A program made the translations under genes and the position numbers. 64,000 nt of DNA from Desmodus rotundus (Eukaryota; Chordata; Mammalia; Chiroptera; Phyllostomidae): assembly GCF_022682495.2 (NCBI RefSeq), contig NC_071397.1, positions 32,689,427 to 32,753,426 on the forward strand, written 5' to 3'. How positions within the stretch are numbered: the first letter of the stretch is position 1; every line of letters begins with the position of its first letter. The notes below the pieces were generated by a model, which saw only the letters and a program-made list of their open reading frames with translations, did not search any database and was not told where the DNA came from. Below, in pieces: positions 42,771 through 56,288 of this stretch.

Positions 42771-44690
42771 AAAAAACAAAATAAAAAAAAACAGTCATTT
42801 TTTCTTTAAAATACCTTAATTATTATGCATTCCTGGTGGGAAGGAGAGATAAGAGGTCTATAGAGAAATCTACTTTTAGACTATTTAGTTCCAGAATATT
42901 ATTATTAGTTGGGAAAATCTAGAGGAAAAGTCACAATAAAAACACACCAAATTCACAACACTATTTAACTGGTCTACATGCTGAAATACCCCTTCCACAT
43001 TGTCAGTTAATATTCCTGAAAAGTACTGTTGCGTGGTGAGCTCTTGACAGGATAGCTGAGTGTACTTCTTCAGTAGAGACAAGCTTCCAGAAAAACTCCT
43101 GTGTAGGATAGTTTCCCTCTACACCTCCTTTTCCACCTTAAAGTCAAGCAAGAAATTCTGCCATGTACAAAAAATAAGCAGCATGCAGAAAAACGTCAGC
43201 CCCTCCTATGCGGTGTGGCATAAATAATGTGGTATGTGTATTAGAAGACTGTAGATGGCACAAAGAGATGGAAGGGGCAATGGTGACAAGGTAGCTTGGG
43301 GGACCACAGATACCCCATGATGTCCATCTGTCCCACCAAGCCACTTCAAAGAGATGTGCCAATGAAAATGAGTTCATTTGCTATGCAAATGTAGGTTTAA
43401 AACAAATCCACTATTTGATGCTTCAAAAAAATTTTCAAGTTTGCTGCCCAAAAAGTCCCTTGTTAGTACTTCCAAACACTACTGGGAGGGGTAGGCAAAA
43501 TAATACACATAAAACAATATAGCAACAATGATAATCTTGTAGCAATTAATAAAAGATTTCTCCTTTTGGTTTATTGTGACCAGCACATTTGCCCAAAGGA
43601 AAGTTAGTTATTCCAGGCCTCTGAAGGTGACATGAAGGTAATATTAGAGGAAATGAATGAAACTTTAGGATTATTATATAAAGCAGGAAAACAAAAGAGA
43701 TTTCTTTAATAAAGCAAATTAAAGTTTCAAAGTGAGCAATTCAGTTTATGTCTAATCACAAAGAATGTTTTTTTTTTTTTTTTTTTATGTGAGAATAGCT
43801 TTCTGGCAAAAACACTCATCAATGCAGAGCTTGGTCAGATTCCACTTTAGGGTAGAGAAGCCAAGTTTTCCTAAAACATAGAACTGCTTGAAGATGCAAC
43901 AGCATAGTTCCCATTCCATGAAGCTCAGATGTGAGCATGAGGCACCAATTTAATAAAATTGTTCATTTAAGTTGGTTAATGCTGAATTATAGCCATTGTG
44001 TTTTTTAATTTTACCTAGTTCTTTTAGACTACCAATTCAATAATTGATTGAATTTTGTCTGATCGAACTTTATTCCTCCACAGTTTGAACAGAATTCAGT
44101 GTGATCACATCAAATTATAACTGATAGCGCAAAAACTCCCTTAGGAATGGAAAATAAACTGATTACCAAAAAATAGAATCAAATTGTTACAAAGCTCAGA
44201 AAGATTAATATAACTTTATTAACTGCACTACATCATTCAAATAGCTCAGGTTTCCATGTTTGTAAGTAAATGGGCTCTGCCCATTTTACAGTCAGTCAGA
44301 AAAGGTTCAAATCCCCAAGATCCCCTCACCGGAAAATGTATGTGGCATTGCAGTAGTGGATTGCATTTTGTTCTAAAATGCGATGTAACCTGATCTTCTG
44401 AGTCCCAGATTTTCCCGATACACCCTAACATACGATTGGAACATCTAATTCCATTTGCAATTTAGTCAACAAAATCAATGAACAGATATAAAATGGTAAA
44501 TGCCATCCCACACAAAGGATGGCTTGTGAATGAAGTGCTTTAAAGTTCATGAAGTTTGCCTACCAAACCAGACACTTGGGAATGACCTGTAGAAATCAAT
44601 ATACTGCACTGTTAACTCTGAATATAATTCTTTTACAGGCTATGAGACACATACTTACATTGTAATTTTATTTTCCTAAAATTAATCTAT
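42771..44690. other. Unannotated stretch with poly-T run
   Basis: Nearly 2 kb without a gene or confident repeat. A T-run of about 19 bases lies at 43769-43787. Confidence 0.45.
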
Positions 44691-44699
44691 TTGCCACTT

Positions 44700-44925
44700 T
44701 ACCCAGGGTTGGGCAAATGATACCAATGGCCAAATCTGCTGTACCCCCCATTTTTATAAACAAGGTTTTATTGGCACACAGCCACACTCATTCATTATTG
44801 TTTTCTACGGCTACTGTTGTGCTACAACAACAAAATTGAGGTAGTTATAGCAGAATCTGTTTGATCCGAAAAACCTAAAATATATACTGTCGTGCCGTTT
44901 ATAGAAAAAGTTTGTCAATCCCAGT
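44700..44925 (+). mobile_element. hAT-Charlie-type non-autonomous DNA transposon (MER)
   Basis: 'aacaaggttttattggcaca', 'cagccacactcattcattat' and 'tagaaaaagtttgtcaatcc' match the same family as 28665-28890 and include the terminal region. Subfamily uncertain. Confidence 0.75.
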
Positions 44926-44984
44926 TTTTTTGTCTATTATTTCTTATGCAAACAGTTTTAACATTTCTCATGATGAGAGTCACC

Positions 44985-45185
44985 TACCATTTATTATCTG
45001 CCAGGCACTGTGTTACAGCCTTCCTATATTTCCTTTGTCTCACTACTGTCTTATGAAGTATTATTTCTCATAAATGTATGAGAAAGGAGAGGCTTTGGAA
45101 GTTTAAGGGACTTACCCATGTAAACAGTGGAGCCAAGATTCAGCCTCAAGCCTGACGAAAACCCATGTTATTCTTCTTTAATCTA
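44985..45185 (+). mobile_element. MIR SINE
   Basis: 'accatttattatctgccagg', 'cactgtgttacagccttcct', then 'gggacttacccatgtaaaca' and 'agtggagccaagattcagcc' follow MIR order. Confidence 0.75.
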
Positions 45186-45439
45186 TTTCTTCTTAGAAAA
45201 GTCCAGGGTCTTTCTCTGCCAGGCCATCTGCATAACTTACACCTGTGAGAAATAGTGCCAGTGGGTTTAAGGTAAGCCTCTTAGCCAACTGATGTGAGGT
45301 TAAGTCTAATACAGAGCAGAGGGCAAAAACAGGTTCAAGTTTCCTTAGAGTCTAAGTACTCACGTTAGTCCTGCCACGTTCTGTCTGAAAGCTTTCAAAC
45401 CAGTCGGTGTCTGGGAGTCACAATTTAGTCATTAATTAG

Positions 45440-45560
45440 TAAGCATCTTTGGAAAAGCATTTATGTGATTTCTCTGAGCTTCTGCTTCTTCACATTTTAA
45501 GAAGAATAGAGAGCTACAGGAAGCAGGGTTATCACTAGCACACTTTTATGCGTGCTCCAC
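45440..45560 (+). mobile_element. Possible MIR fragment
   Basis: 'gtgatttctctgagcttctg' and 'cttcttcacattttaagaag' resemble the MIR core. Weak. Confidence 0.35.
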
Positions 45561-48500
45561 GCCTGGCAGCTGACGTCCCCGAGTGAGTGAGATGCATACC
45601 CAGACGTGAAGGCCCAGGTTTTTTATCTGGTTGTAGCACATTTCACTTGGCTGCAACCTCTGGCTATTTTGACCCCCTGTCTATGTGTTCAAAAAAAGAA
45701 CATGTTCACTAAAGGCAGACAAGAAAGCAGGGTCAGCTGTGGCTTTTGGTACACAATTTTTTCTAGGTTCCAAACTCTACTGCAAAATAATCCCAAGAGA
45801 CTGATCACAGATGACCTGCCTGTTGTGCCACCTGGCAAGGCTGCCCACCGTGGGCTGTTTATTGTTTTCTCCTGAAATAGGCTTTCCTCACCTGTTCTTC
45901 AAGTAATTTCTTATACCTCAAGGGGGTTGTCAGTAAAGTATCTAGACCTGACCTTACTCTGCTCGTCAGGGATTACAGCTCTAACCCAGGCTTTTGATCC
46001 CCATAGGAAACTGGCAAATTAGGTGTCTCGACTGGTTTTTTTTTTTTAATTCCACATTTACTCATGAAGAGTTTGAAGTAGTTACATGAATATAGTTGAG
46101 CATTTACAGTCTGTTTTGTCTAAGGACAGCAACTTGATTCTGTTCCAGCAACTTCTAGGACCTGGATAGTTCCACACAAAAGGATATGTCCCTTGGTATG
46201 GAAGAGGAAAGAAGGAGGAAAGGTAAGGACATGTCATTATAGTTTCATAAAACTGCAGAATTTTGAAGGGAAAATAATCTTGGATGACCTCTAGTTCAAC
46301 TCCTTAATTTTGTGGATGTGTGAATGGAGTGTCTCCTGCTGAAACTGGGCGTGAAGCGTGGTGCCCCTGACACGCCCTTCCTATGGAGCACAGTGCACAG
46401 ACGCGCCTTGGAAGGAATTGGGTGAGCCTGTAGGTCTACTAGTCATTCCAGCATCCGCCCTCTAGGGTTTTGACATTATTTAAGTTAAAAAAATATTTCC
46501 AGTTTACAAAGGGTTAAGTAGGAGTGTCAATAATAAAATTACTTTGAAGAGTTAATGTCATTGTATTACCTGAAGTGATATTATTTGTTAGAATCCATTC
46601 CTTCCTTTCCTCTTGGTAGTTAAAAAACAAGGGGAATTAAATTGTGGAATTTGATATGATCATAAAATCGTTCTTCTCCAGCCATAATGTCACATTCAAC
46701 ATATAGTAAAGAACACAGTAAAATAAAATAAAAATTACTTCCTGGTGAAAAGTCTAGTATAAACAAGGCCTATTTATGGACAATCCTGTTTCCTTCCTCT
46801 TTTCATCTTTCTTTAGCCCTCCCTCCAACCCCTACCCTTGCTGTCCCTCCCCGTTCCTGGTCCCCTTTGTGTCTCCACCGAAGAGGGAGTGTTTCTGAAG
46901 CATGAGATCAAGGGATTTCTGGAATTATTGAGCTCCCATGCTTGCGGATTCTTACAACAGTGGCAAAAGTTCAAATACTAAATGATACATGTAAAGTTAC
47001 ATTGACAGAACATATTTTCACTAAATGAAAAACACAGATCTCTTAAGTATCTATTTCCTCATCTGCTTCCATCCCTTAGGCTAAGTTCGTATTATTTTTT
47101 TCAGTGTCTAAATGTACACAGAGCTGCTAGCCAGACTGTGACACTACATTTTCTTCCACAAATTAAACAATTAAGGACATTTTTATGATCATATTCATCA
47201 TTTACATGTCCTCACGGTATTGCGTTTGATAGTGGAAAATATTGTCATCATATTATTCTGGTTTCGTTAGCAAAGAGAATTCTCCTTAACAGTGTTCTAT
47301 TACATACATGATGTGAGACCAAGAGACTTGCAAACTTTTTCCCTTGTTCTCCCTGAGTCATCTTGTCTGGCATTTCACAATACATTCCAAAAGGAAAGAG
47401 AGGCAGTGTAACCACAACAGTAGCAGAGGCAATTCTTTGGGAAGAAACGCCTTACTTCAGGGAGGGGCAGAGAAAGACGGAAGAAAGGAGAGGGAGGCAG
47501 AGAGAGGGGCAATCAGCACTGTCAGGGATTAAGACAATAAGTAATACTCACCTTTTTGTAGGACTGTAGTGACAACTCAATAAATGAAGCACAGGAAGAA
47601 GAATAAAGAGATTTAAGGAAAAGAAATTACAAACATCAGGTCTTGATTTTGATATCGGTCTCTTTTCTACCCCATTATACTGGAGTCCTACTACGGGACA
47701 GGCCCAAATGATCTAGGACACCTACCAGATTGGTTCACTGAGTGTGTGCGCGCATGTGTTTATACAAGTGTGTGCATGAATTTCCAAGTTTAAGTTTCAG
47801 TCTTTGATATTGTGATAATATTCAGCCTGAAGATTTTTCTACTATTTTAAGGGCATTATATACAAATGCCATTTGATTTTCCAAAACAGTCTCCAAGTAA
47901 GGGTGGCAGTCACAATTTTTTTTCTTAAAGTAGGAGATATTAACCTAGTTTTTAAGGGAAAATCAGGGATGACTTTTTTCTCACCTGTGAAGTAAAGCTA
48001 TCATTTTTTAAATAAAGAAATTCTAACCAAAAAGATCTATGATGAGAGAAACAAATACACAGGGTTTGCGAATATATTTCAGCTAACTTCTGAATTATTT
48101 TTATGGGACGTGGGTATATGATGGACGGACAGGAAGGGCAAAGGCTGGTCCAGGTGTCACGGAGCAGACGCACATTCTCAACCTGTCCCACGCTCCCCAA
48201 AAGATGTCCAAGAATTGCACATACTGGACAAAATATGTTAAGAATAGTATTCTGACAACTTTCTGACTTTATACATTTTGTGTTTCACAAAGACAGCATA
48301 GTCAGAATTTCACTTACTTTAGATTAGATAAGCTTTGTATAAAAATAATCTTACCTTGTGGCAAAGTAGACAAAATCCTGGAACCAGCTCCAAGGCAACT
48401 GCTTAAATGGTCCCAGTGCCTGGGACACTTCAGCACAAGATCAGGGAGGGGAGGTAATTTCATCCACTGCATCATTGCCTCCTGTAGCTGAACATTCTGT

Positions 48501-49095
48501 GATTGCAGCTATACTGCACCGAGCTGTGATAAAAGAATTTAGTTACCCTCTAAGAATTTTCCAGAAATATGGGGCCTGAGGGCACTCACATGGATGGAGG
48601 CCAGAAATGCAGACAGTGCTCCAATACTTTCTAGTTTATTTACTTGCTTATGTCCCAGAGTGTGGGGCTGAAAGAGAAGCCTCTCAGTGAAGCTTCAACA
48701 GGAGGAATAGGCACTGCTGTGTCTTTCTACTAAAGGAAGGTTGTCCACACATATACGCTGAGCTTTTAGTCTAACATCCAGTCTACATAGATTTGGGGAG
48801 AGGCCAATGTATGGTCTGCTAATGACCATTAGACTGAGTTAATTCTCCCACCCAGCTCTAAGGGGGGAGTGGGGAAGGGGAGCAGGAAGGGGAGACTGTT
48901 GCAGCCTCAAAGAGCCACTATATGAGGTTGGGGGCCCCAGAAATATGCTCTACTCTTTTTAAGTTCTGCTTCCTTCTATGGCAGAGTAGAGTTAAGAGTT
49001 TTTAATAGAAAAGTTGTAATTAATTCAGCAGGAGACAGAAATAGCTTCAGCAGCAAACTACTGGCAGTTGATAAAATGCTCAACTTTGACAGAGT
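45561..49095. other. Long unannotated stretch
   Basis: About 3.5 kb without a gene, RNA gene or repeat that I can support. The open frames of 60-90 codons (for example 45606-45875) have no similarity that I recognise. A T-run is at 46036-46048 and a short GT-rich patch near 47740-47775. Confidence 0.45.
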
Positions 49096-49099
49096 TTAT

Positions 49100-49440
49100 C
49101 AGTTACTTATAACCAGACAGTGTTGGATTACAAAACTCCTCAAAATTCAGTGGCTTAAAATAATAAACGTTTGGTTAGCTATGTGTCTGTAGGTTAGCAA
49201 TTTAGACTGGACTGAGCTGGGGCCTCTTGGGTGAGTCAGCTCTCCCTCATACCTTTCACCCGTCAGCAGTCTAGCCCATGTATATTCTTAAGGTGGTGGC
49301 AGAAGCCTGAGAATGAAAAACTAACATGCTTTTTAACCCTCTTCTGGTATCACACTCACTGACATTCCATCAGCCAAAGGCAGTTGCATAGCCAAACCAA
49401 GGCAAAGGGCATAGATACAAAGTGGGTGAAGAATTGGGGT
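49100..49440 (+). mobile_element. Ancient mammalian interspersed repeat, unclassified
   Basis: 'ctcaaaattcagtggcttaa', 'gtctgtaggttagcaattta', 'gactggactgagctgg' and 'ccatcagccaaaggcagttg' follow a familiar old mammalian repeat whose name I cannot give with certainty. Confidence 0.55.
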
Positions 49441-49970
49441 CATCAGTTCAGTCTTCCTCTCGAGGCAGACACCTTTAGGCAGTTAGCCGGCCCTCCGCTG
49501 ACCCAGTGATAAGATCCGGGCATGAGAGAGAGAGAGCAATGGGAAATGAAGAGTTTGGGAAGGGAAGAAATGCTTTTAGTAGAATTAGAAGAGCTCTTGG
49601 CCATGTAGGAGCAAACCGTGATGGTCCATGAAAAATCACCTGGTATTCGATTGGCAGAGGCTCTCAGCGGCTCTCTAGGGAAGGAAGAAAACACATATGT
49701 TTTCTTTGCACTAAACATGAGTGTGTTTGTGTATATTTATATGTATATTCTTTATTTATATTTATATATACCTAGAGCTATCTTAGGCTATTATTATTTA
49801 TCATTCAGTTAACCCTTGTAACATTTCTAATGTGTTAACATAATTGTCTCCATTTTATAAATGAAGAAATATGGTTAATTTTATGGAATTAGTGCAGAAA
49901 AATGGAACAGTTGCCTTTTTCTGACTTCAGAACTTATCTTGTCTATTTCACCTTGTATCCATTGATACTA
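49441..49970. other. Unannotated stretch
   Basis: An AT run of 'tatttatat' type lies at 49733-49770. Nothing else. Confidence 0.45.
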
Positions 49971-50060
49971 CCTCATTCTTTTTTTAATTTAATCTTTATT
50001 GTATTTTTTCCATTAGCATTTAGTCCCCTTATACCCCCTCTCCCTACTGCCTCATACTTT
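49971..50060 (-). mobile_element. Short L1 3' tail with TSD
   Basis: An insert of about 68 bp (49982-50049) resembles an L1 3' end on the minus strand. It lies between CCTCATTCTTT and CCTCATACTTT, an 11-bp duplication with one mismatch. Confidence 0.65.
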
Positions 50061-50164
50061 AAGTAGTGTATTCATTGTCGCAGTGTTCTTTCATTTTAAA
50101 TATTTAAATATTTGGAAGAGGCATCTGTACATTTACTCCACTTGCTTATTTCTCACTCATCAGA

Positions 50165-50430
50165 AGACAGTAGAGCATGGTAGTTAAGATGGGTTCTGAG
50201 CACAAATGGCCCGGTCAAATCCCGATTCTGCTACTTTTCCTAATCTGCATGATATTCATAAATCACTATCTTCTCTGTGCTTCATTTTCCTCATCAGAAA
50301 ATGTGGATGATGATAATAGTAGCACTCACCTTATAGGGCAGTTGTGAGGATTTAAATGCATTTATACTCAAAAGAGGATGCAGAAAAGCACCTGGCATTC
50401 AATAAATATGCAAAAAATGTTAACTATTAC
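50165..50430 (+). mobile_element. Nearly full-length MIR SINE
   Basis: 'acagtagagcatggtagtta', 'aagatgggttctgagcacaa', 'ttcattttcctcatcagaaa', 'cttatagggcagttgtgagg' and 'aataaatatgcaaaaaatgt' match the tRNA-like head, core and LINE-like tail of MIR in order. Confidence 0.93.
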
Positions 50431-51171
50431 TGAAATTTTACTGTTTTTAAACCAAATGGAATCTAGCTTTTGTACTTGTCAATCTGTTACAGGAAAAACT
50501 CCCAGACACTCTGTCCTTCTTGCCAACGCAGTAAAGAATCACACATCAGCGAGCCTATTAGTGTGCATGCAAAGTTTACTGGTGATCCATTCATATGGAA
50601 GAGAACAATTTATTATAGGTGCCTGTTTACCTATATCTCCCAACCATTGAATCTTAACACTTAGTACAGATTGTGACTCATAGTGTATATTCAATGCATA
50701 TTTGTTGAATAAATGTTTATTAATGGCTTTTGTTCTCTTTATAAAATAAAACGCAAATTTGAGGGGTGGTAGTTTTGTGATAATAACATAATTCTGAGAA
50801 AAGAACTGCTGACTAGAAATCAGTGGAAGAATTGCTAAACCACCTCTGGCCTCAAATATGTTAAGAGAATGACAAAATAATGAAGTTCCAAAGTGTAATT
50901 TAGAAATTTCAAATAAAAATGTGTAAATCGCCAAAGGGTTGAAATTAAGTTTGTATCACCTAAAAACATGACATTTAAACATGCTTTGAATGTATCTTCC
51001 ACCCTGGTTTTACTTCATTGATAATGATCTTTTAAAAATCTTTCTCAACTCTACTGAACAGTATCTGAAACTCACTGGTCAATTGTAGACCAGGAGCTCT
51101 GAGTTTTTGGACAAGCAAAACCACAAAATGACACCCAGGGAGAGAACCCTGGAGAGGCAGCACAGAATTCA
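50431..51171. other. Unannotated stretch
   Basis: No feature recognised. Confidence 0.45.
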
Positions 51172-52740
51172 TTTTTTAATAATTTTTTATTGTTACTCAT
51201 TACAGTTGTCCCAGTTTTTCCCCTTTGCCCTCCTCTGCTCATCCAAGCTCTGCTCCCACAGTCCATCCCCACACTGTTGTCCATGTCCGTGGGTCATTCA
51301 TGCATGTTCTTTGACTAGTCCTTTCCTTTTCTTTCCACCACTATCCCCATTCTGCCCTCTGGCCACTGTCAGTCTGTTCCTTGTTTCCATGCCTGTGGTT
51401 CTATTTTGTTCATTAGTTAATTTTGTTCACTAGATTCCTCTTATATGTGAGATCATGTTTTCCTTTCAGGTATTTATCTTTTGCTGACTGGTTTATTTCA
51501 CTTAGCATAATATTCTCCAGTCCCATCCATGCTGTCATGCAAGGTAGGCATTCCTTCTTTCTTTCTGTTGCATAGTATTCTGTCATGTGAATGTGCCACA
51601 GTTTTTTGTTCCACTCATTTACCGATGGACACTTAGGGTGTTTCCAGTACTTCGCTATTGTATATAGCACTGCTATGAACATTGGGGTGCACAGGTTCTT
51701 TTGGATTGCTGTTTCAGGATTCTTAGGGTATGATCCCAGCAGTAGAATCACTGAGTCAAAAGCCAGTTTCATTTTTAGTTTTTTGAGGAAATTCCATGCC
51801 GTTTTCCACAGTGGCTGCTCCAGTCTGCATTCCCACCAACAGTGCACTAGGGTTCCCTTTTTTCCACATCCTCACCAGCACTTGTTCATTTGTTAATTTA
51901 TTAATGATAGCCATTCTGACAGGTGTGAGGTGATATCTCATTGTTGTTTTAATTTGCATCTCTGATGACTAGTGATGTTGAGCATCTTTCATATGCCTAT
52001 GGGCCATGTATATGTCCTCCTTGGAGAATTGTGTGTTCAGGTCCTTTGCCCATTTTTTAAATTGGATTTTTTGTCTTTCTGGTGTTGAGTCATATGAGTA
52101 CTTTATATATATTTTGAGATCAAATACTTGTCTGAGGTATAACGGGCAAATATATTTTCCCATACAGTCAGTTTCCTTTTCATTTTGAGGATAGTTTGTT
52201 TAGCTGTGCAGAAGCTTTTAAATTTGATCTAGTCCCATTTTTTAAAAATATTTTCCTTTATATATCTTGCCCTAGGAGATATATTGGCAAATATATTGTT
52301 GTGTGGGATATCTGAAATTTTCCTACCTATGTTTTCCTCTAGGACTTTTATGGTGTTGTGACTTATATTTAAGTTTTTTATCCATTTTGAGTTTATTCTG
52401 GTGTATGGTGTAACTCGGTAGTCTAGTTTCTTTCTTTCTTCTTCTTTTTTTTTTTTGGCATGTATCAGTCCAGTTCTCCTAACACCATTTACTGAAAAGG
52501 CTATTTTTAATCCATTATATACCCCTGCCCACTTTCTCAAATATTAGTTGACCATAGAGACCTGAGTTTATTTCTGGGCTCTCTATTCAGTTCCATTGAT
52601 CCATGTGTCTGTTCTTATGCCAGTACCAGACTATTTTGATTACAGTGGCCTTGTAATACAGTTTGATGTCAGGTATTGTGATCCTCCCTGCTTTGTTCTT
52701 CTTTCTCAAGACTGCTGAGCCTATTTCGGGCCTTTTTTGG
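51172..52740 (-). mobile_element. 5'-truncated L1
   Basis: A 1.57-kb minus-strand insertion: L1 3' UTR at 51172-51440, then the last ~1.3 kb of ORF2, ending near 52740 at the region equivalent to ~19130 of the full-length L1. I could not define a target-site duplication. Confidence 0.9.
51440..52740 (-). pseudogene. L1 ORF2 C-terminal fragment
   Basis: Open pieces at 51413-51847 ([20 protein letters not shown] and following) and 52229-52540 (YTRINSKWIKNLNISHNTIK) are recognisable ORF2p C-terminal sequence. Frameshifts separate them, and the RT and endonuclease domains are absent. Confidence 0.88.
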
Positions 52741-54138
52741 TAAATTTTTGAAATATTTGTTCTAGAATGTCTAAATTGGTACAGGGATGAAGGATGTTTG
52801 ATAGTTCAACAAAGTGACGTAGAATCAGTGACTTTGGCTCAATGGGACCACACTTTTGTAGGTATCTCCTGCTTAAAACTGGTGTCCAGGCATGCTCAAT
52901 CCCCTTAAAGGCTCTCTCCCATCACTGATAAGGCCTGCAGATACAACTATGGAAAATCCTAGTTGATACAGCCCTTTATAGTCATTCCCATGGTCTGCCT
53001 TCCATTTCCCACTCCTGTCGTGTTCTGTTTTCCTCCCCAGTTCCTTAATCCCTCCACAGAAAATGCCACTTATTTTGATCCCCACTTTAGCTCTAGATTT
53101 CCCATAGATCCATGCTCTGGAACCCCTGGCAAGAACAGCTCTGCTCTGAGACCAACTCATTTGTCACTCTAGAGTTTTAGGAGCACCCTCTTAATCTTTT
53201 AAGAAAACTTAGGGCTCTGACGAAAGCGCTGATAAAGGTCCTTAGACCAAGGTCTTGAGAGGGAGACAGAAACAGAGAATGAACACTGGGTTAGGCTGGA
53301 CAACTAGGGTGCTCATGTAGCACTCTATAAGGTAGACAAAGGAGCTGTCAAAGGGAATTTTTCAGGGCTCGCTAAAAAAGTGTAAGCATTCTTGGGTCAA
53401 AGAATTTTAAGGATATGTTCAGTAGTAAATTAGGAAGAGAAGCAACTAGACCTATCAAATCAAAGTGACGAAGAATCTTAGACAAATTATGAATACTACA
53501 TAATTACAAACCACCACAGAAATATATATGGTGAGTATCTTAGTGCTGATAGAAGAAAGCACCTCTTGTAATGTAGACATGAACCATGGTAGAAATAAAT
53601 AAACATCAGCAAATTACAAAGAATCCAGTTCTGGACAGATACGGGAGGAAAACATGTTTTCTTATCTAATAGTAAGAATTTCACCACATTTTCTAGTTAC
53701 AGAAATGTGGGTTTAGTACTAGGATTATACTACTTAATATTTAAGTTTTGTGATTATGTCTCAGAATGTGTGTATAGACATGATATGTATATCATCTTTA
53801 GTGAGTTATATGTACTACATTTATTCTCTATTAATCCTTTCATTGAGTTCTAAGTTAAAATCCATCTCCCACACAAGCTTGTCTTTAGGTGTTATTGAAG
53901 AGTGGTATCTGAATCCAGCAAGGCCCAAACCACCATTGAGCAAACATTCCACAGTTCAGTCGGCTACCATGAAAGCAGCTCCCTTGAAGGAGTTCTTCCT
54001 GAACCAATTTCTTTCCTGTTCAGGTTGGTCGCATATTACAAGTAAAAATTAACATACCATATCTTTTAAAATGTAAGACATTTGTGATAGCTCAAGACAT
54101 TTTATGTTTTCTGATTTATAAATTAGATTGGCATTTGT
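52741..54138. other. Unannotated stretch
   Basis: About 1.4 kb of non-coding sequence with no repeat that I can name. Open frames of 60-100 codons lack similarity. Confidence 0.45.
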
Positions 54139-54334
54139 TTAAAATCCTCACCTGAGGATATGTTTATTGTTTTTAGAGACAGAAAGAAAAAGGGAGAGGA
54201 AGAAAGAGAAACATAGATGGGAGAGACAAACATCAATCAGCTGCCTCCTGTGTGCATCCTGACCAGGGATCAAACCGGCAACCTTTTTCAGGTACAGGAT
54301 AGTGCTCCAACGAACTGAGCCACCCAGCCAGGGC
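54139..54334 (-). mobile_element. VES SINE
   Basis: A minus-strand VES with its head (cacccagccagggc) at the right, an internal 'gatcaaaccggcaacc' box-B-like part and a (GA)-rich middle. Flanked by TAGATTGGCA at 54124-54133 and 54335-54344. Confidence 0.92.
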
Positions 54335-54344
54335 TAGATTGGCA

Positions 54345-56157
54345 ATTTTTAAATTATCAAGTAGTCCCCAGTTTGGAATAATTCATATCATTTTTTTAAA
54401 AATCTAAAAATATTTACAATTATGATTCTTTTTGCTTGTTTTGTTGTCAGACACATGGAACTTATTTGTTTGTTTGATATGAGGATCATTTTCATTACCT
54501 GAGAGCTTATTGAAACAGAAAGACTGTGTACTACCTCTACGGTGTTTTTCTGGGATTTTGACTAAAGATTAGTTTAATGAGTACACTGTTGGAAAAGACA
54601 AATAATTGTGATTTTTTTTAGCGATTTGGCTTTCTTTGGCTTATTAAACATACAACAGCTAATAAAGTTTTTGTGTCAGCGTGCTCTAGAAAGCTTTATG
54701 GATCATTTTTAAAAAAATGATGCATGATAACAGTTTTTCCTCTTGCCTGTCTTTTATGCTGTGAAACCCCTGTTTTAAAAAGGAGCTATTGTAGAATATT
54801 TTATTGCTGTCATTTACCTAAGTACTACCCAAGTATGTCCCACATAGCTCAAAAATTTCTCAATTTAGCTTGTAAAATTTTATGCTTCCCAATACTGTCG
54901 TTTTTATTTTATTGTTCTTTTTATATAGACATGCACTTTAGCATGCTAACGTTGAGCTATAGTTGGTGGAATGTCTGATGTAAACCATCTCTTCTAAATA
55001 GAATATTTTTATTAATTATTGTTCTAAATTCTAATAAATATTCTGTCATTAAAATGAACTTTTAAATTTGAATTAACATAATTAAATTGAATTTTATTTA
55101 AGCATTGACATTATCTGACTTAAGGTATTTAATAATAAATAAAACTTAAACAAAATTGTGGGTGATGCATAAATTGAAAACAAATGATATCAAGTAGAAC
55201 AAGTAGAACTCTGAAACTGGCAGCATTCAGCTCACAGTTGACTCATAGTTACCAGTTTTATAACTATATATAAGTTGACTTCATTCCCTTGAAAATCAAA
55301 CATGACCCAGCATTAAGAAAATTTATTTATCTTTCTAAGTAGTCAATATATTAATAATTCACTTTTTTTCAATGAATTCTCCCATAATTTTGTGTTTTTA
55401 ATTAACTCTTATCCAGTTGAGGAAGGAATTAAACTACTTTTTATCTTGTTATATAAAAAACTTCACTTTTTTTTTTACTAAGTGATACAGTTTCAGATTG
55501 CTCTTTGGATAAAAGACCAAGAATAATTTTCTTTAAAATTAATGTGACAGATTTTAAAGATGTGATTAAAATAAAGTTATAGTATACTTTCATATTCTAT
55601 AAATATATTGGTCTCTATCTAAGAACTATAGGCATGAATACATATTTAGTCAGGTTTTGACTTGAAAAACTAAAAATGCTTTATTTTCTGATTCAACAAA
55701 TTAATGCCTTTTAAATTTTTTAGAATGAGAAGCTACATGTATAATGTCATACTCATGACAATCAGTTTCTATGTAAGCTTTATAAACAGTTCAGTTACAT
55801 TAAAGTTATCTGATTAGTAGCATGTTCCACTATTAGAATAGATATTTTTTTGCTTCTACAAGTGACATAAAAAATTCCCAGAAAAATCAGTCTATATTCT
55901 ATCTATTTTGTAGAATTTAAAATATGGTTCAAATGATGCCCTAAAATAAGGGATTTAAGTGTATCTGCCTGGTAATAAATAATAGCTATTGTTTACCTTA
56001 GTTTCAGTCAAAAACTTGGAGCATATACGTTTGCAATATTTATCTTATATCCCCTTGGTTTTAATTTAGGGGCACATTTTACTTAGTATTCTTACTTGAC
56101 TTATAACATACTTTGCATAATTTTAAAAAAACAATATTTTTGCCCTCTATCTTGAGG
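54345..56157. other. Unannotated AT-rich stretch
   Basis: About 1.8 kb of very AT-rich DNA. I see no feature. Confidence 0.45.
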
Positions 56158-56288
56158 AATAATTTCTTTTTTTATTGTTTATTCCATTATAATTGTCCCA
56201 GTTGTTTTTCCCATTTTCCCCCCTCCACCCAGCCTACTCCTCCACAGTTAAAACCCTCTCCACTGTCCATGGGAAAAATAATTTCTTT
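56158..56288 (-). mobile_element. Short L1/HAL1 3' tail with TSD
   Basis: An insert of 107 bp (56170-56276) with the L1-type 3' UTR C-rich block on the plus strand. Flanked by perfect 12-bp copies of AATAATTTCTTT (56158-56169 and 56277-56288). Confidence 0.85.
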